This document shows positions 1-7,031 of a stretch of DNA of 18,621 bases, one piece after another; within the stretch, counting starts at the first letter, position 1, and every line of letters starts with the position of its first letter. The stretch is taken from positions 1 to 18,621 of the forward strand of contig JBJMKX010000081.1 of NCBI GenBank assembly GCA_045805605.1. The letters are read 5' to 3'. A model generated the notes under the pieces. That model searched no databases and was not told the origin of the DNA. It worked only from the letters and a program-made list of their open reading frames with translations. This DNA is from DATBDE01 sp045805605. Lineage in GTDB: Bacteria > Actinomycetota > Thermoleophilia > Solirubrobacterales > Solirubrobacteraceae. The translations under genes and the position numbers were made by a program.

Positions 1-1067
1 ACGAGGTTGTTCCCGAGGAAGACGGCCTCCCGGGAGAGCAGCGAGTCGAGCTTGTTCTCGCTGCGCAGCGTCTCGCGCCGCGACACGACCAGGGCGATGG
101 AGCCGGCGATCATCACCGCGATGAGCGAGACGAACGGGACGCCGAGCGTCGAGGCGCCGAAGGCGTGGATCGAGTCCAGGATGCCCGAGCGCACGAGGAA
201 GGTCCCGAGCACCGCGAGGATCCCGGTGGCCAGCACGAGCGAGGCGTTCCACACCTTCAGCATCCCGCGCTTCTCCTGGATCATCACGGAGTGCAGGAAC
301 GCGGTGCCCGTCAGCCAGGGCAGCAGCGACGCGTTCTCCACGGGATCCCACGCCCAGTAGCCGCCCCAGCCCAACTCCGCGTACGACCACCGCGCGCCGA
401 GCAGGATGCCCACGCCCAGGAAGAACCAGGCGGCGAGCGCGAACCGCCGCGTCGCGGCGATCCACTCGGCGTCCACCCGCCGCACCACCAGCGCGCCCAC
501 GGCGAAGGCGAACGGCACGGCGAAGAGCGTGTACCCCGAGTACAGCATCGGGGGGTGGATCATCATGCTCGGGTGGCGCAGCAGCGGCTGGAGCCCGGTG
601 CCATCCGCGGGCACGGGGTTGAGCGGTTGAAATGGGTTGGCCAGGAAGACCACGAGCGCGCCGAAGAAGGTGGCGAAGCCGAGCAGCACCGCGGTGGCGT
701 ACGGCGCAAGCTCGCGCAGCCGGTTGCGCGTGAGGAAGAGCACCAGGCTCGACCACAGCGACAGGAGCCACACCCAGAGCAGCAGCGAGCCCTCCTGCGA
801 CGACCACATGGCCGCCGCCTTGTAGAACAGCGGCGTGGCCACGCTCGAATGTGTGGCCACGACCGAGAACGAGAAGTCCGAGCGCAGGAAGGCCGCCTCG
901 AGTACGCAGAAGGCGATCGTGAGAACGGCCGCGAGCGCGTAGACCGATCGCCGCCCGACGGCGATCCAGTCGCGGCGGCGCGCGCGCGCGCCGTACAGCG
1001 ACGCAAGCGCTCCCACCGGCGCGATGACCAGCGCCAGGACAAGGCAGGCGCGCCCCAGCGTCATCAC
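1..1067 (-). CDS. ccmF: Cytochrome c maturation heme lyase subunit CcmF (C-terminus cut by window edge)
   Basis: Membrane subunit of the system I heme lyase, which takes heme from holo-CcmE and attaches it to CXXCH motifs of apocytochromes outside the membrane. About 355 N-terminal residues are visible of a family usually near 650. Numbering from the ATG at 1064, the heme-handling WWD signature WGGYWAWDPVENASLLPW lies at about 233-250, preceded by LLRHPSMMIHPPMLYSGY (161-178), the family's conserved His-containing stretch. Many hydrophobic helices are visible. The GTG at 1067 directly precedes the ATG and has AAGGGG seven bases upstream, so I chose it. The gene starts one base after the ccmE stop, so the two are co-transcribed; ccmG/ccmH-type genes would be expected beyond the left edge. 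The open frame runs off the window without a stop. Identity is certain; only the end is missing. Confidence 0.95.
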   Translation of the reverse strand, partial: MMTLGRACLVLALVIAPVGALASLYGARARRRDWIAVGRRSVYALAAVLTIAFCVLEAAFLRSDFSFSVVATHSSVATPLFYKAAAMWSSQEGSLLLWVWLLSLWSSLVLFLTRNRLRELAPYATAVLLGFATFFGALVVFLANPFQPLNPVPADGTGLQPLLRHPSMMIHPPMLYSGYTLFAVPFAFAVGALVVRRVDAEWIAATRRFALAAWFFLGVGILLGARWSYAELGWGGYWAWDPVENASLLPWLTGTAFLHSVMIQEKRGMLKVWNASLVLATGILAVLGTFLVRSGILDSIHAFGASTLGVPFVSLIAVMIAGSIALVVSRRETLRSENKLDSLLSREAVFLGNNL

Positions 1068-1068
1068 G

Positions 1069-1491
1069 TCAGGTCCCCTTGCGGGCGCTGAACTTGGAGG
1101 GACACTTGGTGACCAGCGAGTCCCGCTCTCCGACGAAGGCGCCGTCCTCGCGGCGCACGGTGACGATCACCTCCCGGCCGGCGCGAAACGGATCCGGGAC
1201 CTCGCCGGTGTACCGGACCGCCACCGACGCCCGCCCGACGCGATCGCGGACGCGGAAGGCAAGCTCGTCGCCGCGCATCCGGTAGCCGGGCAGCACCTTG
1301 CCGGTCAACTGATAGGAGTGGCCGGCGGCAGCGGAGGCGAGCAGCTGGCTCGGGGTACGGGCGTCGCTGGCCGCGCTGAAGCTCGTGTAAACGAGGCTGG
1401 CGGCGAGGAGGAGCGCGACGCAGAGCGCGACGCCCAGCCGGATGCTCCGCTTCCTGCCCGGATCGACCTGGCGCCTACCTCTCCTTGACAT
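1069..1491 (-). CDS. ccmE: Periplasmic heme chaperone CcmE, Cys-type variant
   Basis: CcmE binds heme covalently on the outer face of the membrane and hands it to CcmF. The 140-residue product has a basic N-terminus (RRGRRQ, GRKR), one membrane anchor (about 18-38) and a small beta-barrel domain (about 45-125) with LTGKVLPGY and FRVRDRVG. The end reads LVTKCPSKFSARKGT. The classical motif is HxxxY (His130 and Tyr134 in E. coli); here Cys130 and Phe134 fall at the same numbers. Cys-type CcmE (CxxxY) is known from some archaea, Desulfovibrio and Gram-positives, but Phe in place of Tyr is less familiar. An ATG at 1533 in the same frame would lie upstream of the proposed transcription start and inside AT-rich promoter DNA, so I use the ATG at 1491. 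No Shine-Dalgarno is visible, and the predicted leader is only about 8 bases. Confidence 0.92.
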   Translation of the reverse strand: MSRRGRRQVDPGRKRSIRLGVALCVALLLAASLVYTSFSAASDARTPSQLLASAAAGHSYQLTGKVLPGYRMRGDELAFRVRDRVGRASVAVRYTGEVPDPFRAGREVIVTVRREDGAFVGERDSLVTKCPSKFSARKGT

Positions 1492-1513
1492 TAGATACGG
1501 CAAAATGTATATA
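1485..1513 (+). promoter_or_regulatory. Sigma70-like promoter of the cytochrome-ccmC-ccmD-hemA operon
   Basis: TTGACA (1485-1490), a 17-base spacer and TATATA (1508-1513) match the housekeeping consensus. Expected transcription start is near 1520, giving a leader of about 43 bases with AAGGAG at 1552-1557 before the ATG at 1563. The -35 box overlaps the ccmE start codon on the other strand. The AT-rich patch stands out strongly from the GC-rich surroundings. Prediction from sequence only. Confidence 0.65.
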
Positions 1514-1533
1514 AATCCTGTTTCGGCTGTCAA
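1506..1533 (-). promoter_or_regulatory. Sigma70-like promoter of ccmE-ccmF
   Basis: Reading the minus strand, TTGACA (1533-1528), a 16-base spacer and TATACA (1511-1506) form a good housekeeping promoter. Transcription would begin near 1499, only about 8 bases before the ccmE ATG at 1491, which fits the lack of a ribosome binding site. Its -10 box overlaps the -10 of the plus-strand promoter (1508-1513). Confidence 0.65.
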
Positions 1534-1542
1534 ACGCCGAAA
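1521..1542. repeat. Perfect inverted repeat, operator candidate or 5' hairpin
   Basis: TTTCGGC (1521-1527) and GCCGAAA (1536-1542) are perfect inverted arms around an 8-base centre. The centre contains most of the minus-strand -35 box, and the left arm starts about where plus-strand transcription should begin. Binding here could block both directions; as RNA it would be a stem at the very 5' end of the cytochrome operon mRNA. Confidence 0.6.
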
Positions 1543-1562
1543 ATCGGGAGCAAGGAGCGGAA

Positions 1563-2897
1563 ATGACAGGCTCGGTCAGGAGAGGGCTTCGGTTTTTGCT
1601 CGCAGCTGCGGTGCTGATGGTTTCGGGCGCCCTGCTGTTCAACGTGAGCGCCGTCTCCAAGCCGACGGCCCCCAAGCCGGGCGTGTCCGCCGCAGACCAG
1701 CAGCTGTTCCGGCAGGGTCAGCGCACGTTTCGCTTCGACACCTTCGGCGACGAGAAATTCTGGAGCGGGGCCCTGCAGCTCGACCGAGCCATTGCCGGCG
1801 CGAAGAACGGCGGCGTAGGCCCTGGCCTCTCGCCCAAGGCGGCGCTGGCCGCCGGGCTGAAGGTCGACGCAACGGCGATCCCCAAGGCGGTAGCGACGGC
1901 CATCAAGCAGGGGAAGGTCAACCTCAACGACCCGAAGACCACCCTCGCGCTGCTCAAGCTCAACGCGGTCGTCGGCGTGAAGGGCAACTTCACCCGCGGC
2001 GGCTCGCTGCGCTCGGTCGGCCTGACCTGCGCCGTCTGCCACTCGACGGTGGACAACTCCTTCGCCCCCGGCATCGGCAAGCGGCGCGACGGGTGGCCGA
2101 ACCGCGACCTCAACGTCGGTGGGGTCATCTCGCTCGCGCCGAACCTCAAGCCGGTCGAGGACGTGCTCGGCGTCGACGAGGCGACGGTCAAGAAGGTGCT
2201 CGCGAGCTGGGGGCCCGGCAAGTTCGACGCCGAGCTGTTCATGGACGGCAAGGCCTTCCGCCCCGACGGCGGGTCGGCCGCGACGCTGATCCCACCCGCC
2301 TTCGGGCTGCAGGGCGTCAACCTCCACACCTTCACCGGCTGGGGGTCGATTCCGTACTGGAACGCGTTCGTGGCCACGCTGGAGATGCACGGACAGGGCA
2401 ACTTCACCGACGCCCGGCTCGATGACGCAAACCAGTTCCCCATCGCCGCCAAGAACGGCTTCGGGCACGTGCGTGTGGCGCACGACCTGGTCACGCCGAA
2501 GCTGCCGGGGCTCCACTACTACCAGCTGAGCCTGCAGCCGCCCAAACCCCCGAAGGGCAGCTTCAACGCGGCGGCCGCGCGACGGGGCAAGGCGATCTTC
2601 GACGGCCAGGGCAAGTGCGCGGGGTGCCACTCCCCGACGAACTTCACCGAGGGCGGGTGGAACCTTCACCAGCCGGCGGAGATCTGCACCGACTCGTTCC
2701 AGGCGGATCGGTCGCCAACCCACATGTACCGGACCACGCCCCTGCGCGGCCTCTTCGCCCACGCCAAAGGCGGCTTCTACCACGACGGGCGCTTCCCCAC
2801 CCTTGGGGCAGTGGTGGCGCACTACAACGACTGCATGAACCTGGGCCTGTCGCCGGGCCAGGAAAGCGACCTGGTCCAGTACCTGAAATCCCTGTGA
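1563..2897 (+). CDS. Secreted di-heme c-type cytochrome, peroxidase/MauG-like
   Basis: 444 residues with an N-terminal signal or anchor helix (about 10-30, after RRGLR), so it acts outside the membrane. Two c-heme attachment sites are visible: CAVCH at 156-160 and CAGCH at 352-356, spaced as in two-domain di-heme proteins of the CcP/MauG superfamily. The C-terminal part has YHDGRFPTLGAVVAHYN (about 408-424), typical of that superfamily's second domain. TFRFDTFGDEKFWSG near 59-73 belongs to a widespread uncharacterised subgroup as far as I recall. AAGGAG at 1552-1557 supports the ATG. It leads an operon with ccmC, ccmD and hemA, so it is probably a main client of the maturation system. Whether it is a peroxidase, an oxidase or an electron carrier cannot be told from the sequence. 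Confidence 0.85.
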   Translation: MTGSVRRGLRFLLAAAVLMVSGALLFNVSAVSKPTAPKPGVSAADQQLFRQGQRTFRFDTFGDEKFWSGALQLDRAIAGAKNGGVGPGLSPKAALAAGLKVDATAIPKAVATAIKQGKVNLNDPKTTLALLKLNAVVGVKGNFTRGGSLRSVGLTCAVCHSTVDNSFAPGIGKRRDGWPNRDLNVGGVISLAPNLKPVEDVLGVDEATVKKVLASWGPGKFDAELFMDGKAFRPDGGSAATLIPPAFGLQGVNLHTFTGWGSIPYWNAFVATLEMHGQGNFTDARLDDANQFPIAAKNGFGHVRVAHDLVTPKLPGLHYYQLSLQPPKPPKGSFNAAAARRGKAIFDGQGKCAGCHSPTNFTEGGWNLHQPAEICTDSFQADRSPTHMYRTTPLRGLFAHAKGGFYHDGRFPTLGAVVAHYNDCMNLGLSPGQESDLVQYLKSL

Positions 2898-2907
2898 GGC
2901 ACGACCG

Positions 2908-3651
2908 GTGCGCGGCAAGTCATTACGAAACCTGACACTGGCATCCGCGGCAGCGCTCGCGGCCGCCTACGCGCTCGTCTTCCTCGTCACTCCGCTGGAC
3001 GCCGACCAGGGTCTGATCCAGAAGATCTTCTATGTGCATGTGCCGCTCGCGATCGTGTCGCTGGGCGGGTTCGTGCTCGGCGCGATCGCGGGGTTGAGAT
3101 ACCTGCGCACCGGCGACCCGACGTGGGACCTGCGCTCGTACGTGTCTATCCACATCTCCCTGGTGTTCGCGGTCGCCACGCTCGTGACCGGGTCGATCTG
3201 GGCGCGCGCCGCATGGGGCCACTGGTGGGTCTGGAACGAGCCTACGCTCGTCTCGTTCCTGATCATCTTCCTTCTCTACTGCACCTACCAGCCACTGCGG
3301 TTCGCGATCGAGGACGCGGCGCGCCAGGCGCGCATCGCGGCGGTCTTCGCCGTCATCGCCGGCGCCTTTGTGCCGCTCAACTTCATCGCGGTGCGGCTCG
3401 CGCAGCCATTCAGCCACCCGCGCGTGCTATCGGCCACCGGCGGCAACATGCCCGGCTCGATGCGCGTCGCGTTCCTGGTGGCGCTCGCCGCGATCGCGCT
3501 GGTGTACGTCACGCTCTGGCGCCTCGAAATCGCGTCCAAGCTGGCGTCGCTTGAGATCAGGCGTCTGCGGCGGCGACTGGAGACGGCGCGCGGCCCCGAG
3601 CCGACGCCCACCCCGCAGGAAGTCGAGCGCGACCTGGCGGAGGTGGCCTGA
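2908..3651 (+). CDS. ccmC: Heme exporter/CcmE-loading membrane protein CcmC
   Basis: CcmC presents heme to CcmE outside the membrane, together with CcmD and the CcmAB ATPase. The 247-residue product has about six hydrophobic helices, YVHVP with His44 (external axial ligand position), the tryptophan-rich segment WGHWWVWNEPTL (103-114) and His170 (second ligand position). The usual signature reads WGxWWxWDxRLT; here Asp is Asn110 and the following residues are EPTL, an unusual variant. A charged tail (from about 205) has a KLASLEIRRLRRRLE helix. The GTG start is ten bases after the cytochrome stop, with GAGG overlapping that stop. The stop overlaps the next start by one base (TGATG). No ccmA or ccmB lies nearby. 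Family assignment is firm. Confidence 0.93.
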   Translation: MRGKSLRNLTLASAAALAAAYALVFLVTPLDADQGLIQKIFYVHVPLAIVSLGGFVLGAIAGLRYLRTGDPTWDLRSYVSIHISLVFAVATLVTGSIWARAAWGHWWVWNEPTLVSFLIIFLLYCTYQPLRFAIEDAARQARIAAVFAVIAGAFVPLNFIAVRLAQPFSHPRVLSATGGNMPGSMRVAFLVALAAIALVYVTLWRLEIASKLASLEIRRLRRRLETARGPEPTPTPQEVERDLAEVA

Positions 3652-3806
3652 TGCCCCTGCTGGAAGCCGTGAAGTACGTCGCCGGCGCCTATCTCGTGTT
3701 CGGTGTACTCGTCGTCGCCTACCTGGGCATCATGGCCGCCAAGGCCACGCGGATGCGAGAGGAGATTGCGTCGCTGAGCGAGCTGCTCGAGGCGCGCGAC
3801 CGGTGA
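3651..3806 (+). CDS. ccmD: Small CcmD-like membrane protein
   Basis: A 51-residue protein made of one membrane helix (KYVAGAYLVFGVLVVAYLGI, about 8-27) followed by a charged amphipathic tail (AKATRMREEIASLSELLEAR). Size, topology and its place directly after ccmC match CcmD, the small protein that helps release holo-CcmE from CcmC; sequence conservation in this family is weak, so context carries most of the weight. It overlaps ccmC at its start and hemA at its end by a single base each (TGATG both times), which implies translational coupling. Confidence 0.75.
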   Translation: MPLLEAVKYVAGAYLVFGVLVVAYLGIMAAKATRMREEIASLSELLEARDR

Positions 3807-5098
3807 TGTCGCCGTCTCCCCGGCTGGTCGTGCTCGGGCTCTCGCACCGCACGGCCCCGGTCGGACAGCGCGAGAAGGCGGCCCTGCACCGCGACGCAGC
3901 GCAGAGCCTCGTGCGCTCGCTGGTCGCTCACCCCGAGGTGGCCGAGTGCGCGACCCTGTCGACCTGCAATCGCACCGAGGTCTACACGGTGTGCGAGGAC
4001 GCCGAGGCCGGCGCAGCGGCGACCGCGCGGGAGCTCGTGGCCTCCACTCGGATCTCCGCCGCGGAGCTGCGCTGCGCGCACTACGCGCGCTACGACGACA
4101 ATGCGGCCCGCCACCTCTTCCGCGTGGCCGCAGGCCTTGACTCGATGGTGCTCGGCGAGAGCGAGGTCCAGGGCCAGGTACGAAGCGCAGCCGAGCGGGC
4201 CGAGGGCGAGGGCACGGTCGGCGCGCTGCTGCGCGGGCTGTTCCGGCACGCGCTCGCCGCCGGGCGCCGTGTGCGACGCGAGACGGGCATCGGCCGCGGC
4301 GCCACGTCGCTGTCGTCGGTGGCGGTGGACATCGCCCTGCGAGCCCACCCGGATCTCAGCCGCTGCCGCGTCCTGGTGATCGGCGCCGGTCGCATGGCCG
4401 CTGCAACCGGCAGCGCATTGCAGCGCCACGGTGCCTCCGCGGTCGCCGTCGCGAACCGCAGCCCATCGGCGGCGCGCGCTCTTGCCGCACAGCTCGACGG
4501 GCGGGCCGCCGGGATTGACATGCTCGAGGAGGAGCTGGCGCAGGCCGACATCGTGGTGTCCTCCACCGAGGCGCCGCACGTGATCGTCCACCGCGAACAG
4601 GTGGCGCGCGCGCTGGCCTCGCGCCCCGAGCGGCCGCTCGCGCTGATCGACCTCGCGGTGCCGCGCGACATCGACGCGCATGTGTCGACCCTGCGCGGTG
4701 CGCTGCTCTACGACATCGACGACCTCGAGCGCGCGATCGAACAGGGCCTCGGCGGGCGCCGGCGCGACGTGTCGCGCGCGGAGCGGATCGTGGAGGGCGA
4801 GCTGGCCCGCTTCCGCGCCTGGCGGAGCGCCCTGGCGGTGACCCCGACCGTCGCGTCGCTGCACGCCCACGCGGAGCAGATCCGCCGCGCAGAGCTCGCG
4901 CGCGCGACGCGCGGGCTCGACGCCGCGCAGCTCCGGTCACTCGACGCGCTGACCCGGTCACTGGTCACCAAGCTCCTCCACGAGCCCACGCTGCGCCTGC
5001 GCGAGACCGGCTCGCTTCAGCACGCCGAGTCGATCCGCCACCTCTTCGCCCTCGACGACGACGGTGGCGACGTCGTCGAGCTCCGAATTGCTGGCTGA
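3806..5098 (+). CDS. hemA: Glutamyl-tRNA reductase HemA
   Basis: Catalyses NADPH-dependent reduction of glutamyl-tRNA to glutamate-1-semialdehyde, the first committed step of C5-pathway heme synthesis. The 430-residue product is of normal length. It begins LVVLGLSHRTAPV, followed by the catalytic segment TLSTCNRTEVY with nucleophile Cys54, then GLDSMVLGESEVQGQV (about 112-127), the Rossmann part VLVIGAGRMA (about 190) with VANRS, the DLAVPRDID stretch, and a C-terminal helical dimerisation domain ending in KLLHEPTLRLRE. The ATG at 3806 overlaps the ccmD stop. Placement at the end of a cytochrome maturation operon, without hemC/hemB following, links heme supply directly to cytochrome assembly. 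A longer frame upstream is only the reading of ccmC in another phase. Confidence 0.96.
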   Translation: MSPSPRLVVLGLSHRTAPVGQREKAALHRDAAQSLVRSLVAHPEVAECATLSTCNRTEVYTVCEDAEAGAAATARELVASTRISAAELRCAHYARYDDNAARHLFRVAAGLDSMVLGESEVQGQVRSAAERAEGEGTVGALLRGLFRHALAAGRRVRRETGIGRGATSLSSVAVDIALRAHPDLSRCRVLVIGAGRMAAATGSALQRHGASAVAVANRSPSAARALAAQLDGRAAGIDMLEEELAQADIVVSSTEAPHVIVHREQVARALASRPERPLALIDLAVPRDIDAHVSTLRGALLYDIDDLERAIEQGLGGRRRDVSRAERIVEGELARFRAWRSALAVTPTVASLHAHAEQIRRAELARATRGLDAAQLRSLDALTRSLVTKLLHEPTLRLRETGSLQHAESIRHLFALDDDGGDVVELRIAG

Positions 5099-5358
5099 CT
5101 CGACCGCCTCGCAGCGCCGGACATGAGTCGCCACCCTCGCCGAGCCGATGAGGCCAGCGTGAGGGCGCGACGGTTGAGGCGGTCCTCGATCGCGCCCACG
5201 GTCGGGGGTGTGCCAGGTGCTGATCGACGGCGCGGCCGCCGCGCTCACTTGCCGTTGACGAGCGTGGAGCGCCACACCCCCTCCAGGCCAGGCGTGATAG
5301 GTTCAATGTCCGCTTCGTTGCGCCCGCAACGGTCGCCCCTTGTCGCCCCCACCCACGT
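5099..5358. other. Intergenic region between hemA and aldolase with inverted repeats
   Basis: No gene was recognised in these 260 bases on either strand. GACCGCCTC (5102-5110) and GAGGCGGTC (5176-5184) are perfect 9-base inverted arms 65 bases apart, beginning 3 bases after the hemA stop. A tight hairpin GCGCGG-CCG-CCGCGC lies at 5230-5244. Either could end the hemA transcript, although no T-run follows. The aldolase promoter must lie in the last 100 bases; GATAGGTTCAAT around 5297-5308 is the most AT-rich spot, but I cannot define the boxes. Confidence 0.4.
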
Positions 5359-6234
5359 ATGCCGGTCGTCCCCGCCCGCGAGATCATGGACCGCGCGTTC
5401 GCCGAGCGCTACGGCGTCGCCGCGATCAACATCGTCGACGACCTCAGCCTCGAAGCCGTGCTCGCTGCGGCGACGGAGCTCGATTCGCCGCTCATCGTCC
5501 AGACCTCGCTCAAGACGGTGAAGTCGGTGGGCGCGGGCCCGCTCTACGCGATGTGGCGCGCACGCGCCGACGAGGTCCCCGTCCCGGTGACCCTGCATCT
5601 CGACCACTGCCCGGACCGCGAGTGGATCTCCACCTGTTTGCGCACGGGCTGGAACTCGGTCCTGTTCGACGGCTCCGAGCTCGACGTCGCCGAGAACACG
5701 CGCCAGACCATCGAGGTGGTCGCGGAGGCCGACACCTACGGCGCGCAGGTCGAGGGCGAGATCGAGAGCGTCCTCGGCGTCGAGGACGGTGTTGGCTCGG
5801 ACGAGGCGGGAGACGTGCACCCGGTCGAGGTCTCGGCGGAGTTCATCGAGGCCACTGGCGTGTACTCGTTCGCACCCGCGATCGGGACCGCCCACGGCCT
5901 GTACGCGAGCTCGCCGAGGCTCATGCCCGAGCGCGTCACCGAGATCGTCAACTTGCATCCGATCCCTATGGTGCTGCACGGCGGCACCGGCCTCATCGAA
6001 GAGCAGTTCGCGGATCTCATCGCGCGAGGGTGCGCGAAGGTGAACATCTCGACCGCGCTCAAGATCGTTTTCGTCGACTCCCACCGCGAGTACCTCGACG
6101 CCAACCCCGGCAAGCACGACCCGCCCAAGCTCCTCGCGCACGTCCGTGAGGCGGTCAAGGCGATGGCCGAGCGCCATATCCGGATCTTCGGCTCGGCCGG
6201 GCGGGCTTCGACCACCACGTCGGCGGCCTCCTAG
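5359..6234 (+). CDS. fba: Class II (zinc) fructose-bisphosphate aldolase family protein
   Basis: Members condense dihydroxyacetone phosphate with an aldehyde (glyceraldehyde-3-phosphate, or others in the tagatose/KbaY branch). The 291-residue protein carries the expected metal and catalytic residues: HLDHC with Asp82 and zinc ligand His83, VEGEIE (about 131-136), GTAHG with His179, VLHGGTG with His207, and the phosphate-site stretch KVNIST (227-232). The start resembles the family (MPVVPAREIMDRA). No clear Shine-Dalgarno precedes the ATG at 5359. The next gene begins five bases after the stop, and dihydroxyacetone kinase-type subunits follow, so the likely donor is DHAP made by that kinase. 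Whether the partner aldehyde is glyceraldehyde-3-phosphate cannot be decided from motifs. Confidence 0.88.
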   Translation: MPVVPAREIMDRAFAERYGVAAINIVDDLSLEAVLAAATELDSPLIVQTSLKTVKSVGAGPLYAMWRARADEVPVPVTLHLDHCPDREWISTCLRTGWNSVLFDGSELDVAENTRQTIEVVAEADTYGAQVEGEIESVLGVEDGVGSDEAGDVHPVEVSAEFIEATGVYSFAPAIGTAHGLYASSPRLMPERVTEIVNLHPIPMVLHGGTGLIEEQFADLIARGCAKVNISTALKIVFVDSHREYLDANPGKHDPPKLLAHVREAVKAMAERHIRIFGSAGRASTTTSAAS

Positions 6235-6239
6235 CGTCT

Positions 6240-7031
6240 TTGCCCGCGCTGATCTTCGACTGCGACGGCGTGCTTGCCGACACCGAGCGCGACGGTCACC
6301 GACCCGCGTTCAACCAGACCTTCGCCGAGGCCGGGCTGGACGTGCAGTGGTCGGTGGAGGAGTACGGCGAGAAGCTCAAGATCGGTGGCGGCAAGGAGCG
6401 CATGGCCTCGCTGTTCACCGACGACTTCGTCCGCTGCAACGACCTCCCCGCCGACCGCGAGGGCCAGAAGGAGGTCCTGGCCGACTGGCACAAGCGCAAG
6501 ACCGCGCTCTACAAGGAGGCCGTGCGCGCCGGCCAGCTTCCCGGCCGCCCCGGCATCGCGCGCATCGTCGACGAGGCGCTCGATGCCGGGTGGCAGCTCG
6601 CCGTGGCCTCGACTTCGGCCGAGGAATCCGTCCGCGCGGTCCTCGAGCACGTCGTCGGCCAGGAGGTCGCCGCGCACTTCGCCGTGTTCGCGGGCGACGT
6701 CGTCCCAGCCAAGAAGCCGGACCCGGCGATCTATGTGCTGGCCATCGAGCAGCTCGGGGTGGCGTCAGACGAGGCGATCGTCGTCGAGGACTCGCACAAC
6801 GGCCTGCTCGCCGCGGCCGGCGCGGGCCTGCGGTGCGTGGTGACCGTGAGCAGCTACACGGCCGACGAGGACATGAGCGAGGCCCTGCTCGTGGTCACGA
6901 GCCTCGGGGATCCGGACGAGCCGGCGCACGTCATGGCCAATCGCAGCGCGGCGCGGCCGGGCGAGCAGGTCACCCTCGCCGACCTCGAAGCCTGTCTGCG
7001 TGAACCCCTTCCCCACGAGGAGGCTGTATGA
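6240..7031 (+). CDS. HAD-family sugar phosphatase/mutase, CbbY-like
   Basis: 263 residues with all HAD motifs: DCDG with nucleophile Asp7 and Asp9, AVASTS (about 121-126), Lys158/159 in AKKPDPAIY, and VVEDSHNG with Glu183-Asp184. A helical cap (about 18-95) contains IGGGKERM (48-55), close to the GGKERI stretch I recall from CbbY, the xylulose-1,5-bisphosphate phosphatase that removes a dead-end Rubisco inhibitor. Beta-phosphoglucomutase-like and other sugar phosphatase activities are alternatives. The start is a TTG five bases after the aldolase stop, chosen because the first motif lies only six residues in; it has no ribosome binding site and probably depends on coupling. The stop overlaps the dhaL start (ATGA). 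About 55 extra residues follow motif IV, a little longer than usual. Confidence 0.8.
   Translation: MPALIFDCDGVLADTERDGHRPAFNQTFAEAGLDVQWSVEEYGEKLKIGGGKERMASLFTDDFVRCNDLPADREGQKEVLADWHKRKTALYKEAVRAGQLPGRPGIARIVDEALDAGWQLAVASTSAEESVRAVLEHVVGQEVAAHFAVFAGDVVPAKKPDPAIYVLAIEQLGVASDEAIVVEDSHNGLLAAAGAGLRCVVTVSSYTADEDMSEALLVVTSLGDPDEPAHVMANRSAARPGEQVTLADLEACLREPLPHEEAV

Noticed and set aside
1530..2918. Long minus-strand open frame opposite the di-heme cytochrome
   Set aside because: It is the antisense of a gene with CXXCH motifs and a signal peptide; the antisense protein has no family features and high GC keeps such frames open.
3368..3805. N-terminal extension of HemA by about 146 residues
   Set aside because: This stretch is ccmC and ccmD read in another phase; standard HemA begins at the ATG at 3806.
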